Part shown: in pieces, positions 33,554 to 42,868 of the stretch | Layout: the number at the start of each line of letters is the position of its first letter | Numbering within the stretch: position 1 is the stretch's first letter | Assembly (NCBI RefSeq): GCF_900116445.1 | Contig: NZ_FPBH01000013.1 | Span: 1 to 64,000 of the forward strand | Source: Paraburkholderia aspalathi | Lineage (GTDB): Bacteria > Pseudomonadota > Gammaproteobacteria > Burkholderiales > Burkholderiaceae | Direction of reading: 5' to 3' | DNA: 64,000 nucleotides | The notes under the pieces: model-generated | Database searches by the model: none | Told to the model about the DNA's origin: nothing | What the model saw: only the letters and a program-made list of their open reading frames with translations | Translations under genes and position numbers: made by a program

Positions 33554-36103
33554 ATGGTGATGCCGCGCGAGAGCATGCGGGATTTGCTGGAACGAAGCCG
33601 GCTTGCAATTCGATGGGGAGGCATACTTGGCCTCCTGTGCCACCCCATTTACTACGTCGTCTGGACCTATGTCCTGCCGCAGCCGTACGACAACCTCTTC
33701 CTCCGGTTGAGTGCGGCTGTCATCTGCATTCCCTTGATCTTTCAGGCGCGTTGGCCAAGGCGATTTAACAATTACCTGCTGATCTACTGGCATTGTTGCT
33801 TGATCTACGTATTGCCATTCGTTTGTACTTTCCTCGCGATCAGAAATTCATTCTCCACTATGTGGATGATGACCGAGGTCATGATGCTTTTCATCATGGC
33901 GCTGTGTATCGACAACCCGCTTTTGCTGATGGGCTGCATAGGCATCGGCATTCTTTCCGGTTCGCTGGCTGCGGTGGTCAGCTCACCGGCTCCGATCGTT
34001 CTAAGCGCGGCCAACCAGTCGGATCTCGCCGTGCTGCCCGTCGTGGTCTTGTGCAGCATGGCTTTCAGCTATGCGATCAGCAAAGGGCGCATCTTTGTCG
34101 AAAGAAATCGAGCATTGCAGGCCCTTGCGGGCTCGATCGCCCATGAAATGCGTAATCCCCTCAGCCAGCTGAAGCACGTTCTGGATCGCGTGGAAGATGC
34201 GCTGCCTGCGAGGACTGAATCCACTCCGTCGCCGGCGTTGTCGCAGGACGGGGCGGCGTTGCTCTATCGTCATCTCGCCCACGGACAACTGTCGATTGAG
34301 CGAGGCCTGCGTATCATCGCGATGACACTGGACGAAGTCAGCGCCAAACCCATCCGCTCCGACTATCTGACCTATCTGAGCGCGGCGAGTACCACACGCA
34401 AAGCGCTGGACGAATACGGTTTCAGCGATCAGAAGGAGCGCAGCAAAGTCAGACTCGTGGTGCTGGAGGATTTCACCTTCAAGGTCGACGAAACCGTCTA
34501 TCTGTTCACACTGTTCAATCTGATCAAGAACGCGCTCCATCACATTGCCGCGCATCCTCTAGCGACGCTCACACTCACGGTCGAGCGGCAAACGGTGATC
34601 GTTCACGACACAGGCCCGGGTATTGCGCCCGAGATTCTGCCGCATCTGTTCGAGCCTTTCCGCACTGCTGGCAATTCGGCGGGTACTGGGCTCGGGCTCG
34701 CGTACTGCCAGCGCGCGATGCGCGCCTTCGGCGGCACCATCGGCTGCCGATCCGAAGTCGGAAAATTTACGCAGTTCACGCTGCAATTTCCGGTCGTTTC
34801 TGAAAGCGAAGTCGCGAGCCATGAGCAGAAGATTCTCGACCACGCCACGCCATTTTTCAGGGAGAAACGCATTCTTGTCGTGGACGACGACGCCGGTCAG
34901 CGGGCGAGAACCCGTCGTGCGCTGTCGAAGGTCGGCGCGGACGTGAGCGAAGCCGCAGACGGCGAGACGGCGCTGAACATGCTTCGACAGGCAACGCCGT
35001 GGGACCTTGTGCTGATGGACATCAACATGCCGGGTCTGGACGGCTACACGACCACCGAGAAAATCCGCGCTGGCCGTCAAGAACCTAACTGGAATGTCCT
35101 GATCGTCGCTTATACGGCAGAGCCAAGCAATGTGGCGCGCGTCCTTGCACGGCAAGCCGGCATGGACGGACTCATCAGCAAATCCTGCGGCGTGGTGGAA
35201 TTGGTTGGCACCTTGCAGACGATCTTCGAAAACGGCAAACAGCATCATTCGAAACAGAGCTTCGATGGGTTCGCCGGCAAAACGATCCTGGTGGCGGACG
35301 ACGACACCTACAGCGGGCTGGTTGCCAAAAGTTATCTGGAGCGATGCGGCGCGAGCGTCGTCGAGGCCGAACATGGGCTGGCTGTGCTGGCCAGGCTGCA
35401 GGAAGACGACACTATCGATGCCATCGTGATGGACCTGAATATGCCAGGAATGGGCGGCGTGGAAACCACCACGTTGATTCGCGCCCGTGCCGATGCGTAT
35501 GCCCACGTACCGGTCATTGCCTTGACCAGCCAATCCGATATGGAAGCCGTACAGGCATGTCTCGCTGCAGGCATGAACGAGGTCATGATAAAACCCGTAC
35601 AGGTCGGTTCCCTGTATGCCTCCCTCGCAAGACAGTTTGCCCAGCAACGAACCTTGCATGCGCCGGCGAAGGCAGATTTATCTCAAACATTGGCCAGCCC
35701 AATCGGCAAGCCCGCCACTGTCGCGGAAGGCGATCTGCTTGACAAGAAACACCTTGAAGAGCTTATGGCGCTTGACTTGCTGGATCAGTCGTTCCTCAAC
35801 GGCATTGAGCAGATTCGCGTGCTTATGGCGCAACTTACTATCAGTGTGACGGCTCGTGACCTTCAATCGGCGCGCGGAGTATTGCACCTCCTTCTTGGCG
35901 TCAGCGGCAATATCGGAGCAAAGGGGCTGCACCAATTCACGAGGCAGATTTATCCGCGAGTGGTAGAAGGCGCATGGCCTTCGGAGGCTGACTGGCTTGC
36001 GCGGATTTGCGTGTTGGGTGAGCGTTCAGCTAACGCGCTGGAGACGTATTTCGATTCGGCCAAAGCACGTCGCGATCATCGGGACGTGCTCAGCGATGGG
36101 TAA
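33554..36103 (+). CDS. Hybrid sensor histidine kinase with CqsS/LqsS/PhcS-type membrane sensor
   Basis: 849 residues. Residues 1-185 contain about six membrane helices with a motif close to CqsS (IRWGGILGLLCHPIYYVVW, then VLPQPYDNL). The kinase has the phosphorylatable His197 in AHEMRNPLSQ, N-box LFNLIKNALHH, and G-boxes DTGPGIAPE and TGLGLAYC. Two receivers follow (phosphorylatable Asp489 in LMDINMPG and Asp627 in MDLNMPG), and a C-terminal HPt domain with His778 in VLHLLLGVSGNIGA. CqsS, LqsS and PhcS detect hydroxyketone or hydroxy-fatty-ester autoinducers. Overlap with the reductase gene places both on one transcript. ATG 33554 has GGAGG; GTG 33533 is the alternative. Confidence 0.85.
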   Translation: MVMPRESMRDLLERSRLAIRWGGILGLLCHPIYYVVWTYVLPQPYDNLFLRLSAAVICIPLIFQARWPRRFNNYLLIYWHCCLIYVLPFVCTFLAIRNSFSTMWMMTEVMMLFIMALCIDNPLLLMGCIGIGILSGSLAAVVSSPAPIVLSAANQSDLAVLPVVVLCSMAFSYAISKGRIFVERNRALQALAGSIAHEMRNPLSQLKHVLDRVEDALPARTESTPSPALSQDGAALLYRHLAHGQLSIERGLRIIAMTLDEVSAKPIRSDYLTYLSAASTTRKALDEYGFSDQKERSKVRLVVLEDFTFKVDETVYLFTLFNLIKNALHHIAAHPLATLTLTVERQTVIVHDTGPGIAPEILPHLFEPFRTAGNSAGTGLGLAYCQRAMRAFGGTIGCRSEVGKFTQFTLQFPVVSESEVASHEQKILDHATPFFREKRILVVDDDAGQRARTRRALSKVGADVSEAADGETALNMLRQATPWDLVLMDINMPGLDGYTTTEKIRAGRQEPNWNVLIVAYTAEPSNVARVLARQAGMDGLISKSCGVVELVGTLQTIFENGKQHHSKQSFDGFAGKTILVADDDTYSGLVAKSYLERCGASVVEAEHGLAVLARLQEDDTIDAIVMDLNMPGMGGVETTTLIRARADAYAHVPVIALTSQSDMEAVQACLAAGMNEVMIKPVQVGSLYASLARQFAQQRTLHAPAKADLSQTLASPIGKPATVAEGDLLDKKHLEELMALDLLDQSFLNGIEQIRVLMAQLTISVTARDLQSARGVLHLLLGVSGNIGAKGLHQFTRQIYPRVVEGAWPSEADWLARICVLGERSANALETYFDSAKARRDHRDVLSDG

Positions 36104-36119
36104 CCGCCTGACGGCTACC
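36099..36119. terminator. Possible hairpin between convergent signalling genes
   Basis: GGTAACCG, loop CCTGA, CGGCTACC: an eight-base stem with one mismatch lying exactly over the kinase stop codon and before the end of the convergent receiver-kinase gene. There is no clear U-run, so its role as a bidirectional terminator is weak inference. Confidence 0.3.
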
Positions 36120-36124
36120 CGGTG

Positions 36125-37255
36125 TCAGTGATGTGCATTCATTTGATTTCTGAAACTGGGAAACCCCATCGTCACGGTCGTGCCCACACCCAGGGTGGAT
36201 TCGATACGGAGGCACCCACCGAGAGACTGCATGATGCGGTTGCAAAAGATCATGCCCATACCGTGCCCGCCGGATCCTGCGTAAGTCGTGACGGGGTCCA
36301 GCAACAGACGCGCTTTTATCTCCGGTGCAATCCCCGGACCGTTGTCGTGAATACGGATCTCAGGTTCGGGTGTGTCCACGACTTCGAGGCGCAACGAAGG
36401 CGAGGGCGTACCGTCGAGCGCACGCAACGCGTTGGATAACAGCGAAGAGATGACGAGCGCCACGCAATTGGGCATGGCGTGCACGGTAAAATCCCCTTGC
36501 ACGTCGACCTGTATCCAGTCGCGCTGCGAGGCGGCAAACGGATAGGTATCGAGCAAGGTAGCGATCAATCGCGTCGCGCGGATCTCGTGGGTTCCAATGC
36601 CCGACGCGGCCTGTTGGCCTCCGTTCTTGTGCACCGCCGCCCAGAAGGACGAGATCAGCGTCAGGCAGTACTGTGCATTATTAAGCATTGACGCTGCCGC
36701 CTGGCCGATCGCCATTTGACGCTCCGGATCGTATTGCTCAGCAACGTCGGTTTCGACGCTGCGTGCAAAAAGGGAGATCGTTGCCAGCGGCGTGTTCAGC
36801 TCGTGGGCGAGGAAAGCAAGCGTCTCATCCATCGCCAACAGGCGCTGTTGACGGGCTTCTCGCTCAGCGTAGCGTGCGGTTGCCAGTTGCAGAACCTCGC
36901 GCACCGTTTCAGCCCGAAGCGGCTTTTCGAGGATTCGGAATACGTCACCGGTATTGACTGTCTGCAACAGCATGTCTTTATCAGCATACGCGGTGACAAG
37001 TATCCGCACGATTTGCGGATACTCCCGCGCCACCTGACGCAGCAGATCGTCTCCGTCGCGTTTTGGCATGCGGAAATCAGTGACCAGTACGGCAATCTCC
37101 GCTCCGTATTCACTTAGCATAGCCATCGCTTCGTCTACGCCTTGAGCGACATGCACACAGTATTCTTTACGGATCGCGCGTGCGAAGTGATTGCGCGACA
37201 TCTCGTCGTCGTCGACGAAGAGAACGGAAAAAGGTGGCTGCATAGTGTCACTCAT
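36125..37255 (-). CDS. Receiver-histidine kinase of the PhcR/PhcQ type
   Basis: 376 residues, soluble. The N-terminal receiver has acidic residues in FVDDDE, Asp60 in VTDFRMPK, the Thr/Ser at VTAYAD and Lys111 in LEKPL. A histidine kinase follows, with His151 in LAHELNTPLA and HATPase motifs DNGPGIAPE and GHGMGMIFC. This REC-kinase order is seen in regulators working beside LqsS/PhcS/CqsS kinases, such as Ralstonia PhcR or PhcQ. It lies convergent to the hybrid kinase with 21 bases between stops. I infer that it acts in the same phosphorelay, accepting phosphate from the HPt at Asp60. Confidence 0.85.
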   Translation of the reverse strand: MSDTMQPPFSVLFVDDDEMSRNHFARAIRKEYCVHVAQGVDEAMAMLSEYGAEIAVLVTDFRMPKRDGDDLLRQVAREYPQIVRILVTAYADKDMLLQTVNTGDVFRILEKPLRAETVREVLQLATARYAEREARQQRLLAMDETLAFLAHELNTPLATISLFARSVETDVAEQYDPERQMAIGQAAASMLNNAQYCLTLISSFWAAVHKNGGQQAASGIGTHEIRATRLIATLLDTYPFAASQRDWIQVDVQGDFTVHAMPNCVALVISSLLSNALRALDGTPSPSLRLEVVDTPEPEIRIHDNGPGIAPEIKARLLLDPVTTYAGSGGHGMGMIFCNRIMQSLGGCLRIESTLGVGTTVTMGFPSFRNQMNAHH

Positions 37256-37278
37256 CGCGTTCCCAGCAAGTTTCGATG

Positions 37279-37755
37279 TTAAGCCGGCGGCGCAGCCGTG
37301 TCGGCGACATGGGCATACGGTTGGGCCACCAGTTTAATGCTCCCATCCGGTTTGCCGATGACAGCCGGCGGCATTTCGGCGCGATTTTCGTGCTTACAAA
37401 AAAGATCGACGATTTCCCGCGTCGGTATGCTTGCGACTAGCGTTGAAATTTTGGCCGGGTTGAACCACCGGCAACGCGAAATTTCGTTACGCGCTTCGGG
37501 GACCGCGTCCTGAGGAACATCGGCGCGGAAAACATGGTGGTGTTTGCTGAGGCCGCCAAACTGGAACAGGTACGTAAGTTCCACTCCAACTAGCGAAGTC
37601 TCTTCTTCCAGTTCGCGCAAGGCGGCGTCCTGCGGCGACTCGGATCTCCGGATCGTGCCACCTGGTAAAGACCACCGCGAGCGCGTGCGGGCAACGAGAA
37701 GGATTTTGCCATTCTGGACGCATACGACTGTCGATCTATCTTTCATGCTTTCCAT
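37279..37755 (-). CDS. NUDIX hydrolase
   Basis: 158 residues. The Nudix box runs from GGTIRRSE through LREL to EEETSL and keeps the metal-binding glutamates (R-E-L-x-E-E) with one change: Ser replaces the Gly of the canonical E-E-x-G-U. Nudix enzymes cleave nucleoside diphosphates linked to another moiety in house-cleaning reactions. The proline-rich end (AAPPA) is unusual. Start may be 37755 or the ATG nine bases further in; neither has a strong ribosome site. The gene lies 23 bases upstream of the receiver kinase, same strand, so they may share a transcript. Confidence 0.83.
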   Translation of the reverse strand: MESMKDRSTVVCVQNGKILLVARTRSRWSLPGGTIRRSESPQDAALRELEEETSLVGVELTYLFQFGGLSKHHHVFRADVPQDAVPEARNEISRCRWFNPAKISTLVASIPTREIVDLFCKHENRAEMPPAVIGKPDGSIKLVAQPYAHVADTAAPPA

Positions 37756-37945
37756 GTAAGCATTGGCACTTCGTGAGCAAGGGCCTAATTATGAATCACG
37801 CGTTGGGTGTTCAAACCGCCGAATAACCTGCGCTTTGATGGTCAGTGTTAGGGTTCAAGCGATGGTACAAAACCCTATCGGTTAATACCTCCAAAATACG
37901 CTAATCTAAAATAATAAGATCCGTTATAAAGGGGGCGAAAGCAAA

Positions 37946-38302
37946 ATGAAAACCCGCTCGCCACTCACTATCTGTTTGCCGCTTGCGATATTTGTCACCG
38001 CATGCGTTCTGTCGCTTCCGACTCTCGTGATCGCCGTTGTCTGGATGACGATTGGTGTGATGGCGCTCGGCCATCGCAGCATTGAAAGCTTCCCTGTGAC
38101 TGGCATAAGCCGCAAGTGGCTCCGGGGATACCGCGGGGCATGCCTGTGGTTCTGGCATCTGGCCTGGTGGCCCTGGTACATGCGTTCGTCTATCCAGGAT
38201 GTCGCCGGACAGATCGGACACTCGCTGCATCGAACGAGGAAATCAGGGGATGAAGATCCGAAACGTTCGTCGGACCGGCGGTCAAATGGCGACCATGATT
38301 GA
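37946..38302 (+). CDS. Hypothetical membrane-anchored small protein
   Basis: 118 residues with one or two membrane helices at the N-terminus (SPLTICLPLAIFVTACVLSL, then VIAVVWMTIGVMAL) and a Trp-rich segment (ACLWFWHLAWWPWYM) followed by a charged tail (KSGDEDPKRSSDRRSNGDHD). No family recognised. GGGGGCGAAAGCAAA precedes ATG 37946. It reads toward the BON gene, convergent. Confidence 0.55.
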   Translation: MKTRSPLTICLPLAIFVTACVLSLPTLVIAVVWMTIGVMALGHRSIESFPVTGISRKWLRGYRGACLWFWHLAWWPWYMRSSIQDVAGQIGHSLHRTRKSGDEDPKRSSDRRSNGDHD

Positions 38303-38600
38303 CATTGGTAAACAAAAGGCAATCAAGACTCGGCGGGGCGTGCGTCAACGGTGTTGCTATCGAGGTTGCCGTGCGTACGACACCCACAGTAGCGAAGAAA
38401 TTCAGTGCTTCCAGGGCGCGGGTTGGTTTCATTGGGCATAACCATCGGACGTTGCACGTCGCATTGGTCAGCAAGGCCCGTTCCTGGGGGATAGGTGTCG
38501 GCCGCGCGCGACCGACACATTGGGTGCCGCCACTGATGGGTGGAAGTCGGCGTGGCCAGTTGTCTTCGGCCTCGCCCACTCCGTTTCTGACTACGGCGGA
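38303..38600. other. Gap between membrane protein and BON gene, nothing recognised
   Basis: About 300 bases, moderately GC-rich. A minus-strand frame at 38323-38520 is Arg/Asn/Gly-rich without domain or ribosome site and was not called. No repeat or RNA fold stands out. Confidence 0.35.
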
Positions 38601-38987
38601 TTACATGCCGCCAAATGGCTTCTTCACCGTCAGCTTGTTGGTCACTGACGTCACGCCGGGAACGCCTCGAGCGATCGCCTCGACCTTGCTGATCTGTGTA
38701 GCTTCCGTGACCGTGCCATTCAGTGTCACCGCGCCGTCTTTCGCAATGACGCTGATGTCTCCGGCGTTGATCTCCTTGTATTTCCCGATGGCGGCATAAA
38801 TCTTCCGGCGCAAGGCACGATCCGCTTTCCTGCCCGCGGGTGCCGCTGCGCCCGTTCCCGCCGTCGTCGACGCACCTTGCGCACCCGAAGGGCTACTGGC
38901 TGCTTCACCGGCATGGCACCACGTGGTCACGGACATTGCAACGAACAATGTGGCGACAGCCAGACCAAGAGTCTTGATTGTTTTCAT
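38601..38987 (-). CDS. Exported BON-domain protein
   Basis: 128 residues. Signal peptide (MKTIKTLGLAVATLFVAMSV, cleavage near CHA at about 26), an Ala/Ser/Gly-rich linker, then one BON domain (about 65-128): ISVIAKDGAVTLNGTV, SKVEAIARGVPGVTSV and the closing NKLTVK. BON domains bind phospholipid in OsmY-like periplasmic stress proteins. Thirty bases after the porin gene on the same strand, so possibly co-transcribed with it. Confidence 0.9.
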   Translation of the reverse strand: MKTIKTLGLAVATLFVAMSVTTWCHAGEAASSPSGAQGASTTAGTGAAAPAGRKADRALRRKIYAAIGKYKEINAGDISVIAKDGAVTLNGTVTEATQISKVEAIARGVPGVTSVTNKLTVKKPFGGM

Positions 38988-39017
38988 GGATTGCTCCGCT
39001 TGAAGAGGGTGACGGAA

Positions 39018-40163
39018 TCAGAAGTTATGGCGGAGGCCGATCATCGCGGCAGTGGTGGACATGCCTGGCGCAACCGGTGCCCCATAGATGATCGTCTGGT
39101 TCATCGTCCCCTTGTTGTCGACGTAGCCGACTTGCGCGTATACCTTGGTCCGTGGGGACAGGTTGTATTCGGCACCCACTGCGATTTCGCTCGAGTGATT
39201 CGCTGAATGATTCCGGTCCTTCAGGTAGTAGTAGCCGGACGTGATCTTGAGTTGCGGATTGAACTGGTAGCCGAGGCCACCCGACACCATTTCGAAGTCA
39301 GCAGTGTTGCTCTTCGCCGGGTTTTTGCCGATGCCGTACGAGGCGGACATAGAAAATCCACTGATCGTGTACATCGCACCGAAATAGTAGAAGCGATTGT
39401 TGCTCTGGCCTGTCGCAGGCACAGCCGGCGCCGCCGGATAGGTCAGCGGGAACGGATTGGTGTCATGTCCGTTGTAGTACACAGCGGACAGGTTCAGTCC
39501 GTAGTTCGAATATTTGAGCACAGCCGATTCACGCGTGCCGCCCTGGAACTGTCCGGCGACGCCCCCCGGCGCGTACTCAAGTGCAAGCGATGCACCATAG
39601 AATTTCGGCGAATTGTAGACCAGCGCGTTGCTGTCATAGAGGGCGCCGATTGGAGCGTTCGTGCTGGTGCCGGGCCAGCCGGCCGCCTGGTTGATGCCGA
39701 GCCACGCAGTCAGGATGCTGCCGAAATACTGTGCGCCGCGTACGTCGGTTTCCGCCATTGCGTAGATCATCGGGATGATCTGCCGGCCGGCGTCGAACGT
39801 GCCAAACGGCCCGGTTGCCCCGATCGTTGCGAACTGGTTGAAGATTGCGGTCACGCCCGGCGTATCAGACAGCCCGGACTTGCCGTTCGTGGTGTTAAAC
39901 GTGCCTTGCAGCTTGAAGGTGATCTTGTAGCCAGCGCCGATGTCCTCGCTTCCTTTCAGACCCCAGTAGCTGGAATAGATACCACCGTCCTTGAGTTGAT
40001 AGGAATGCCCCTGGTTTCGCGCGGTCGGCTGGAACGTTGCCGCCGAGGTGCTTTGATACAGGAACCCACTGTCGAGTACGCCATAGAGCGTGACTGAAGA
40101 CTGGGCGTGGACCGCGCTGGAAAAAACTATCAGCACTGCCAGGCTGCTTGATTTCAATTTCAT
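39018..40163 (-). CDS. Outer-membrane general porin
   Basis: 381 residues. A signal peptide (MKLKSSSLAVLIVFSSAVHA, cut after HA) is followed by QSSVTLYGVLDSGFLY, then YSSYWGLKGSEDIGAGY and GPFGTFDAGRQ, typical of Burkholderia OmpC-like porins, and a terminal Phe (GLRHNF). It forms the outer-membrane channel at the end of the leftward catabolic cluster, so it probably admits the substrate consumed by that pathway. The gap to the ligase gene is 92 bases. Confidence 0.93.
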   Translation of the reverse strand: MKLKSSSLAVLIVFSSAVHAQSSVTLYGVLDSGFLYQSTSAATFQPTARNQGHSYQLKDGGIYSSYWGLKGSEDIGAGYKITFKLQGTFNTTNGKSGLSDTPGVTAIFNQFATIGATGPFGTFDAGRQIIPMIYAMAETDVRGAQYFGSILTAWLGINQAAGWPGTSTNAPIGALYDSNALVYNSPKFYGASLALEYAPGGVAGQFQGGTRESAVLKYSNYGLNLSAVYYNGHDTNPFPLTYPAAPAVPATGQSNNRFYYFGAMYTISGFSMSASYGIGKNPAKSNTADFEMVSGGLGYQFNPQLKITSGYYYLKDRNHSANHSSEIAVGAEYNLSPRTKVYAQVGYVDNKGTMNQTIIYGAPVAPGMSTTAAMIGLRHNF

Positions 40164-40255
40164 TGTGTCTCCTCCTGGTTTGAGGCGTGCCGGGTGGACC
40201 CGGCAGTTTATGGTTTGTTACTCGAATGAAACTGTGTTGCTGCCGTGCCAGTGTT

Positions 40256-41884
40256 TCAGGCCGACAGGTAGTAATCGCCGAACTGATCCCGCAACCGGTT
40301 CTTGAGGACCTTGCCCGTTGCACCGAGCGGAACCGAGTCGACAAACACAACGGCATCGGGCTTCCACCACTTCGCAAGCCGGCCGTCGAAAAACGTGAGC
40401 AGTTCGTTCGGGACGAGCGCGCTGCCAGGCTTCTTCACGATCAGCAGCAGGGGCCGCTCGTCCCACTTCGGATGCCTCGCGGCGATGCATACCGCCGTCG
40501 TGACTTCGGGGTGCAGGTACGCGATGTTTTCGATGTCAGTCGAACTGATCCATTCGCCACCGGACTTGATGACGTCCTTGCTGCGATCTGTAATCTGCAT
40601 GAAGCCGTCGGGATCGATCCTGGCCACGTCGCCGGTTGGGAACCAGCCGTCGCGCAGCGGCGGTGTGTCGTCACTGCCGAAATATTCCCGCGTGACCCAA
40701 TGACCGCGCACGAGAAGGTCGCCCGTTGCGGCGCCGTTCCATGGCAATGCCTCGCCTTCCAGGTCGACGATTTTCATGTCCATGCCGAATACCGGGCGAC
40801 CCTGCTTCGCCTGAAGTGCGTAGCGCTCTACCACCGGCAGAGATACCTGATGTGCCTTGAAACTGCAGATCGTTCCGACCGGGCTCAATTCCGTCATGCC
40901 CCATGCGTGCACGACATCGATGCCATAGCGCGCCTGGAACGCCGTCGTCATCGCTGTCGGGCAGGGCGCGCCGCCGATAATCGTGCGCTTCATTGACGAA
41001 AACGAACCCGTGATCGCGTCGACATGTGCAAGCAGTCCCTGCCAGACTGTCGGCACGCCGGCCGACAGCGTGACCTGTTCATTCTCGATCAGCTCATGGA
41101 GCGACTTGCCGTCCAGCGCCGGCCCCGGAAACACCAGCTTCGCACCGACCATGCAGGCGATATAAGGCAATCCCCACGCGTTCACATGGAACATTGGCAC
41201 GACGGGGAGGATCACATCGCGGGCCGAACAATTCAGCGAATCCGGCAGCGCCGCGGCGTAGGTGTGGAGCAGGGTCGAGCGGTGGCTGTATAGCACCCCT
41301 TTAGGATTGCCTGTCGTACCGGACGTGTAGCACAGCGACGAGGCGCTGTTTTCGTCCAGCAACGGCCAGTCGAATGCGTCACTGTGACCGTCGACGAGAT
41401 CGTCGTAGCACAGCAGTGTCGCCGACAGGCCATGGTTGCGCGGCATGTGCGCGCGATCGGTCATTGCAACGAAGACCTTCGGGCTCCTGACCCGCGGCGC
41501 GACGCTCTCGATCAGCGGCAGAAACGTCAGGTCAAAGAACACCACGCGATCTTCCGCATGTTCGATGATGTACGCGAGCTGGTCGACGTGCAGCCGCGGG
41601 TTGAGCGTGTGCAACACGGACCCGGACCCCGACACCGCGAAGTACAGCTCCATGTGCCGGTAGCCGTTCCATGCCAGCGTCCCAACCCGCTCACCGGGCT
41701 TGATGCCGAGGCCTGCCAGCGCGTTTGCCATGCGGCGCGCGCGTTGCGCAAGATCCCTATACCGATACCGGTGAATGTCGCCTTCGACCCGTCGCGACAC
41801 GATTTCCTGTTCGCCGTGATGGCGTTCAGCATGCGTGAGCAGCGAAGCGACCAGCAGCGGTTGTTGCATCATCAAACCTTGCAT
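40256..41884 (-). CDS. Medium/long-chain fatty acid--CoA ligase (AMP-binding)
   Basis: 542 residues, acyl-adenylate-forming enzyme. The P-loop is [16 protein letters not shown] (about 188-203); [12 protein letters not shown] is the A5 motif, [16 protein letters not shown] the hinge/A8 region, and [13 protein letters not shown] follows. The C-terminal catalytic Lys is in [12 protein letters not shown]. It activates a carboxylic acid as its CoA thioester, using ATP. AGGGGAACAAGG precedes the ATG. It is the fifth gene after the quinone oxidoreductase in a tightly spaced leftward set, so it probably feeds products of the dioxygenase branch into CoA-dependent degradation. Confidence 0.9.
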   Translation of the reverse strand: MQGLMMQQPLLVASLLTHAERHHGEQEIVSRRVEGDIHRYRYRDLAQRARRMANALAGLGIKPGERVGTLAWNGYRHMELYFAVSGSGSVLHTLNPRLHVDQLAYIIEHAEDRVVFFDLTFLPLIESVAPRVRSPKVFVAMTDRAHMPRNHGLSATLLCYDDLVDGHSDAFDWPLLDENSASSLCYTSGTTGNPKGVLYSHRSTLLHTYAAALPDSLNCSARDVILPVVPMFHVNAWGLPYIACMVGAKLVFPGPALDGKSLHELIENEQVTLSAGVPTVWQGLLAHVDAITGSFSSMKRTIIGGAPCPTAMTTAFQARYGIDVVHAWGMTELSPVGTICSFKAHQVSLPVVERYALQAKQGRPVFGMDMKIVDLEGEALPWNGAATGDLLVRGHWVTREYFGSDDTPPLRDGWFPTGDVARIDPDGFMQITDRSKDVIKSGGEWISSTDIENIAYLHPEVTTAVCIAARHPKWDERPLLLIVKKPGSALVPNELLTFFDGRLAKWWKPDAVVFVDSVPLGATGKVLKNRLRDQFGDYYLSA

Positions 41885-41926
41885 CCTTGTTCCCCTGAAT
41901 GGCTGTGTGTTCCCGCGCGGCCCGGA

Positions 41927-42289
41927 TCACGATGCCGCATTGCACGCCGGTGCCGGCGCGGGACTGGCGACTGGGTCCTCGAGACTCACGAACAGCTTTC
42001 CGTCGATGGTCCGGACTGGGAATGTCGTCAGGCTCAACCCACTTGCACCCGGCATGCAACCGGTGCGGAGGTCGAAGCGCAGACCGTGCGCCGGGCAGCG
42101 CAGCACGCACCCGTCAAGGTGGCCGTTTGCGATCGAGGCCCCCTGGTGGGGACACGCGTTGTCAATCGCGTGGATCGTGCCGTCGATGTTAAAAAGGACA
42201 ACGCCGCGGCCATTGATGAAGGCGAGTTTTCGCTGGCCTGGTCCGAGTTCATCGACCGCACCAACCGGTATCTGATCAGACGAGTTCAT
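41927..42289 (-). CDS. Rieske [2Fe-2S] ferredoxin
   Basis: 120 residues, a compact Rieske domain. The cluster ligands are Cys-x-His in NACPHQGASI and Cys-x2-His in RCPAHGLRFD, spaced as in small ferredoxins of the naphthalene/biphenyl dioxygenase type or NirD. It would carry electrons to an oxygenase or reductase. No terminal Rieske oxygenase and no flavin reductase are present in the window, so its electron partner is unknown. Its start overlaps the end of the upstream hydrolase gene by 14 bases, showing translational coupling. Confidence 0.9.
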   Translation of the reverse strand: MNSSDQIPVGAVDELGPGQRKLAFINGRGVVLFNIDGTIHAIDNACPHQGASIANGHLDGCVLRCPAHGLRFDLRTGCMPGASGLSLTTFPVRTIDGKLFVSLEDPVASPAPAPACNAAS

Positions 42290-42836
42290 GGATCAGTGTC
42301 TCCGCCATGGGCCATTCACCAAACCCTGCGGCCGGATTCAGGTGACCGACTTCGCCAAGGTCGACAAGACGGCTACCCCAGTGTTTCGCCATCGCCGCCA
42401 CACGCTCGAACTGCGCAAGCGGATCGTTGCGGCTCGCGCCGACGATGCTCGGAAACGGCAGCGGCTTTCGTGGAATCGGATGCCAGCCGTTCCCGGCCAG
42501 TGCATCGATGTCCGGATAGCCCGCCGGCAGCGGCGTCTCGAGATCGGCGGGAGCGGCGAGCAGCGCACCGTGAATCTTGCGGCTGTGCTGCTCGGCCCAG
42601 TGCACCGTAATCATCACGCCTGCACTGTGCGCGACCAGGATCACCGGGCCATCGATTTTCGCGAGGGCAGCATCGAGCGCCGCAACGCGCGCAGCGCAAC
42701 TGAGTTTGTCGTGCTCGAGCGGTGGCACCGAGGTGGCCTTGGGCAACTTCCGCTCCAGCAGTGTTTGCCAGTGCTCCGCGACGTGGTCGCGCAAGCCGGG
42801 CACCATCAGAATGGTCGGCGTCGTATCGAGAGTCAT
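42276..42836 (-). CDS. Alpha/beta hydrolase of the RBBP9/YdeN family
   Basis: 186 residues. TILMVPGLRDHVAEHWQTLL is the start of the RBBP9/YdeN family (P-G-x-x-x-S/H-x-x-x-x-W). Nucleophile Ser in VAHSAGVM, a late Asp in GASRNDPLA and His in GEVGHLNPAAGF give the triad. These are small serine hydrolases of unknown substrate. The start at 42836 matches the first strand; a longer frame to 42920 covers the previous gene. It is coupled to the Rieske gene by overlapping ends. Confidence 0.88.
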   Translation of the reverse strand: MTLDTTPTILMVPGLRDHVAEHWQTLLERKLPKATSVPPLEHDKLSCAARVAALDAALAKIDGPVILVAHSAGVMITVHWAEQHSRKIHGALLAAPADLETPLPAGYPDIDALAGNGWHPIPRKPLPFPSIVGASRNDPLAQFERVAAMAKHWGSRLVDLGEVGHLNPAAGFGEWPMAETLIHELV

Positions 42837-42868
42837 GAAGCGATCCCATGCAGGTGGTTGCGGTCCGA

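Noticed and set aside
32310-37255. Assignment of gene symbols phcS, lqsS or cqsS
   Set aside because: Resemblance is clear for the sensor type, but orthology cannot be decided without alignment, so no symbol was given.
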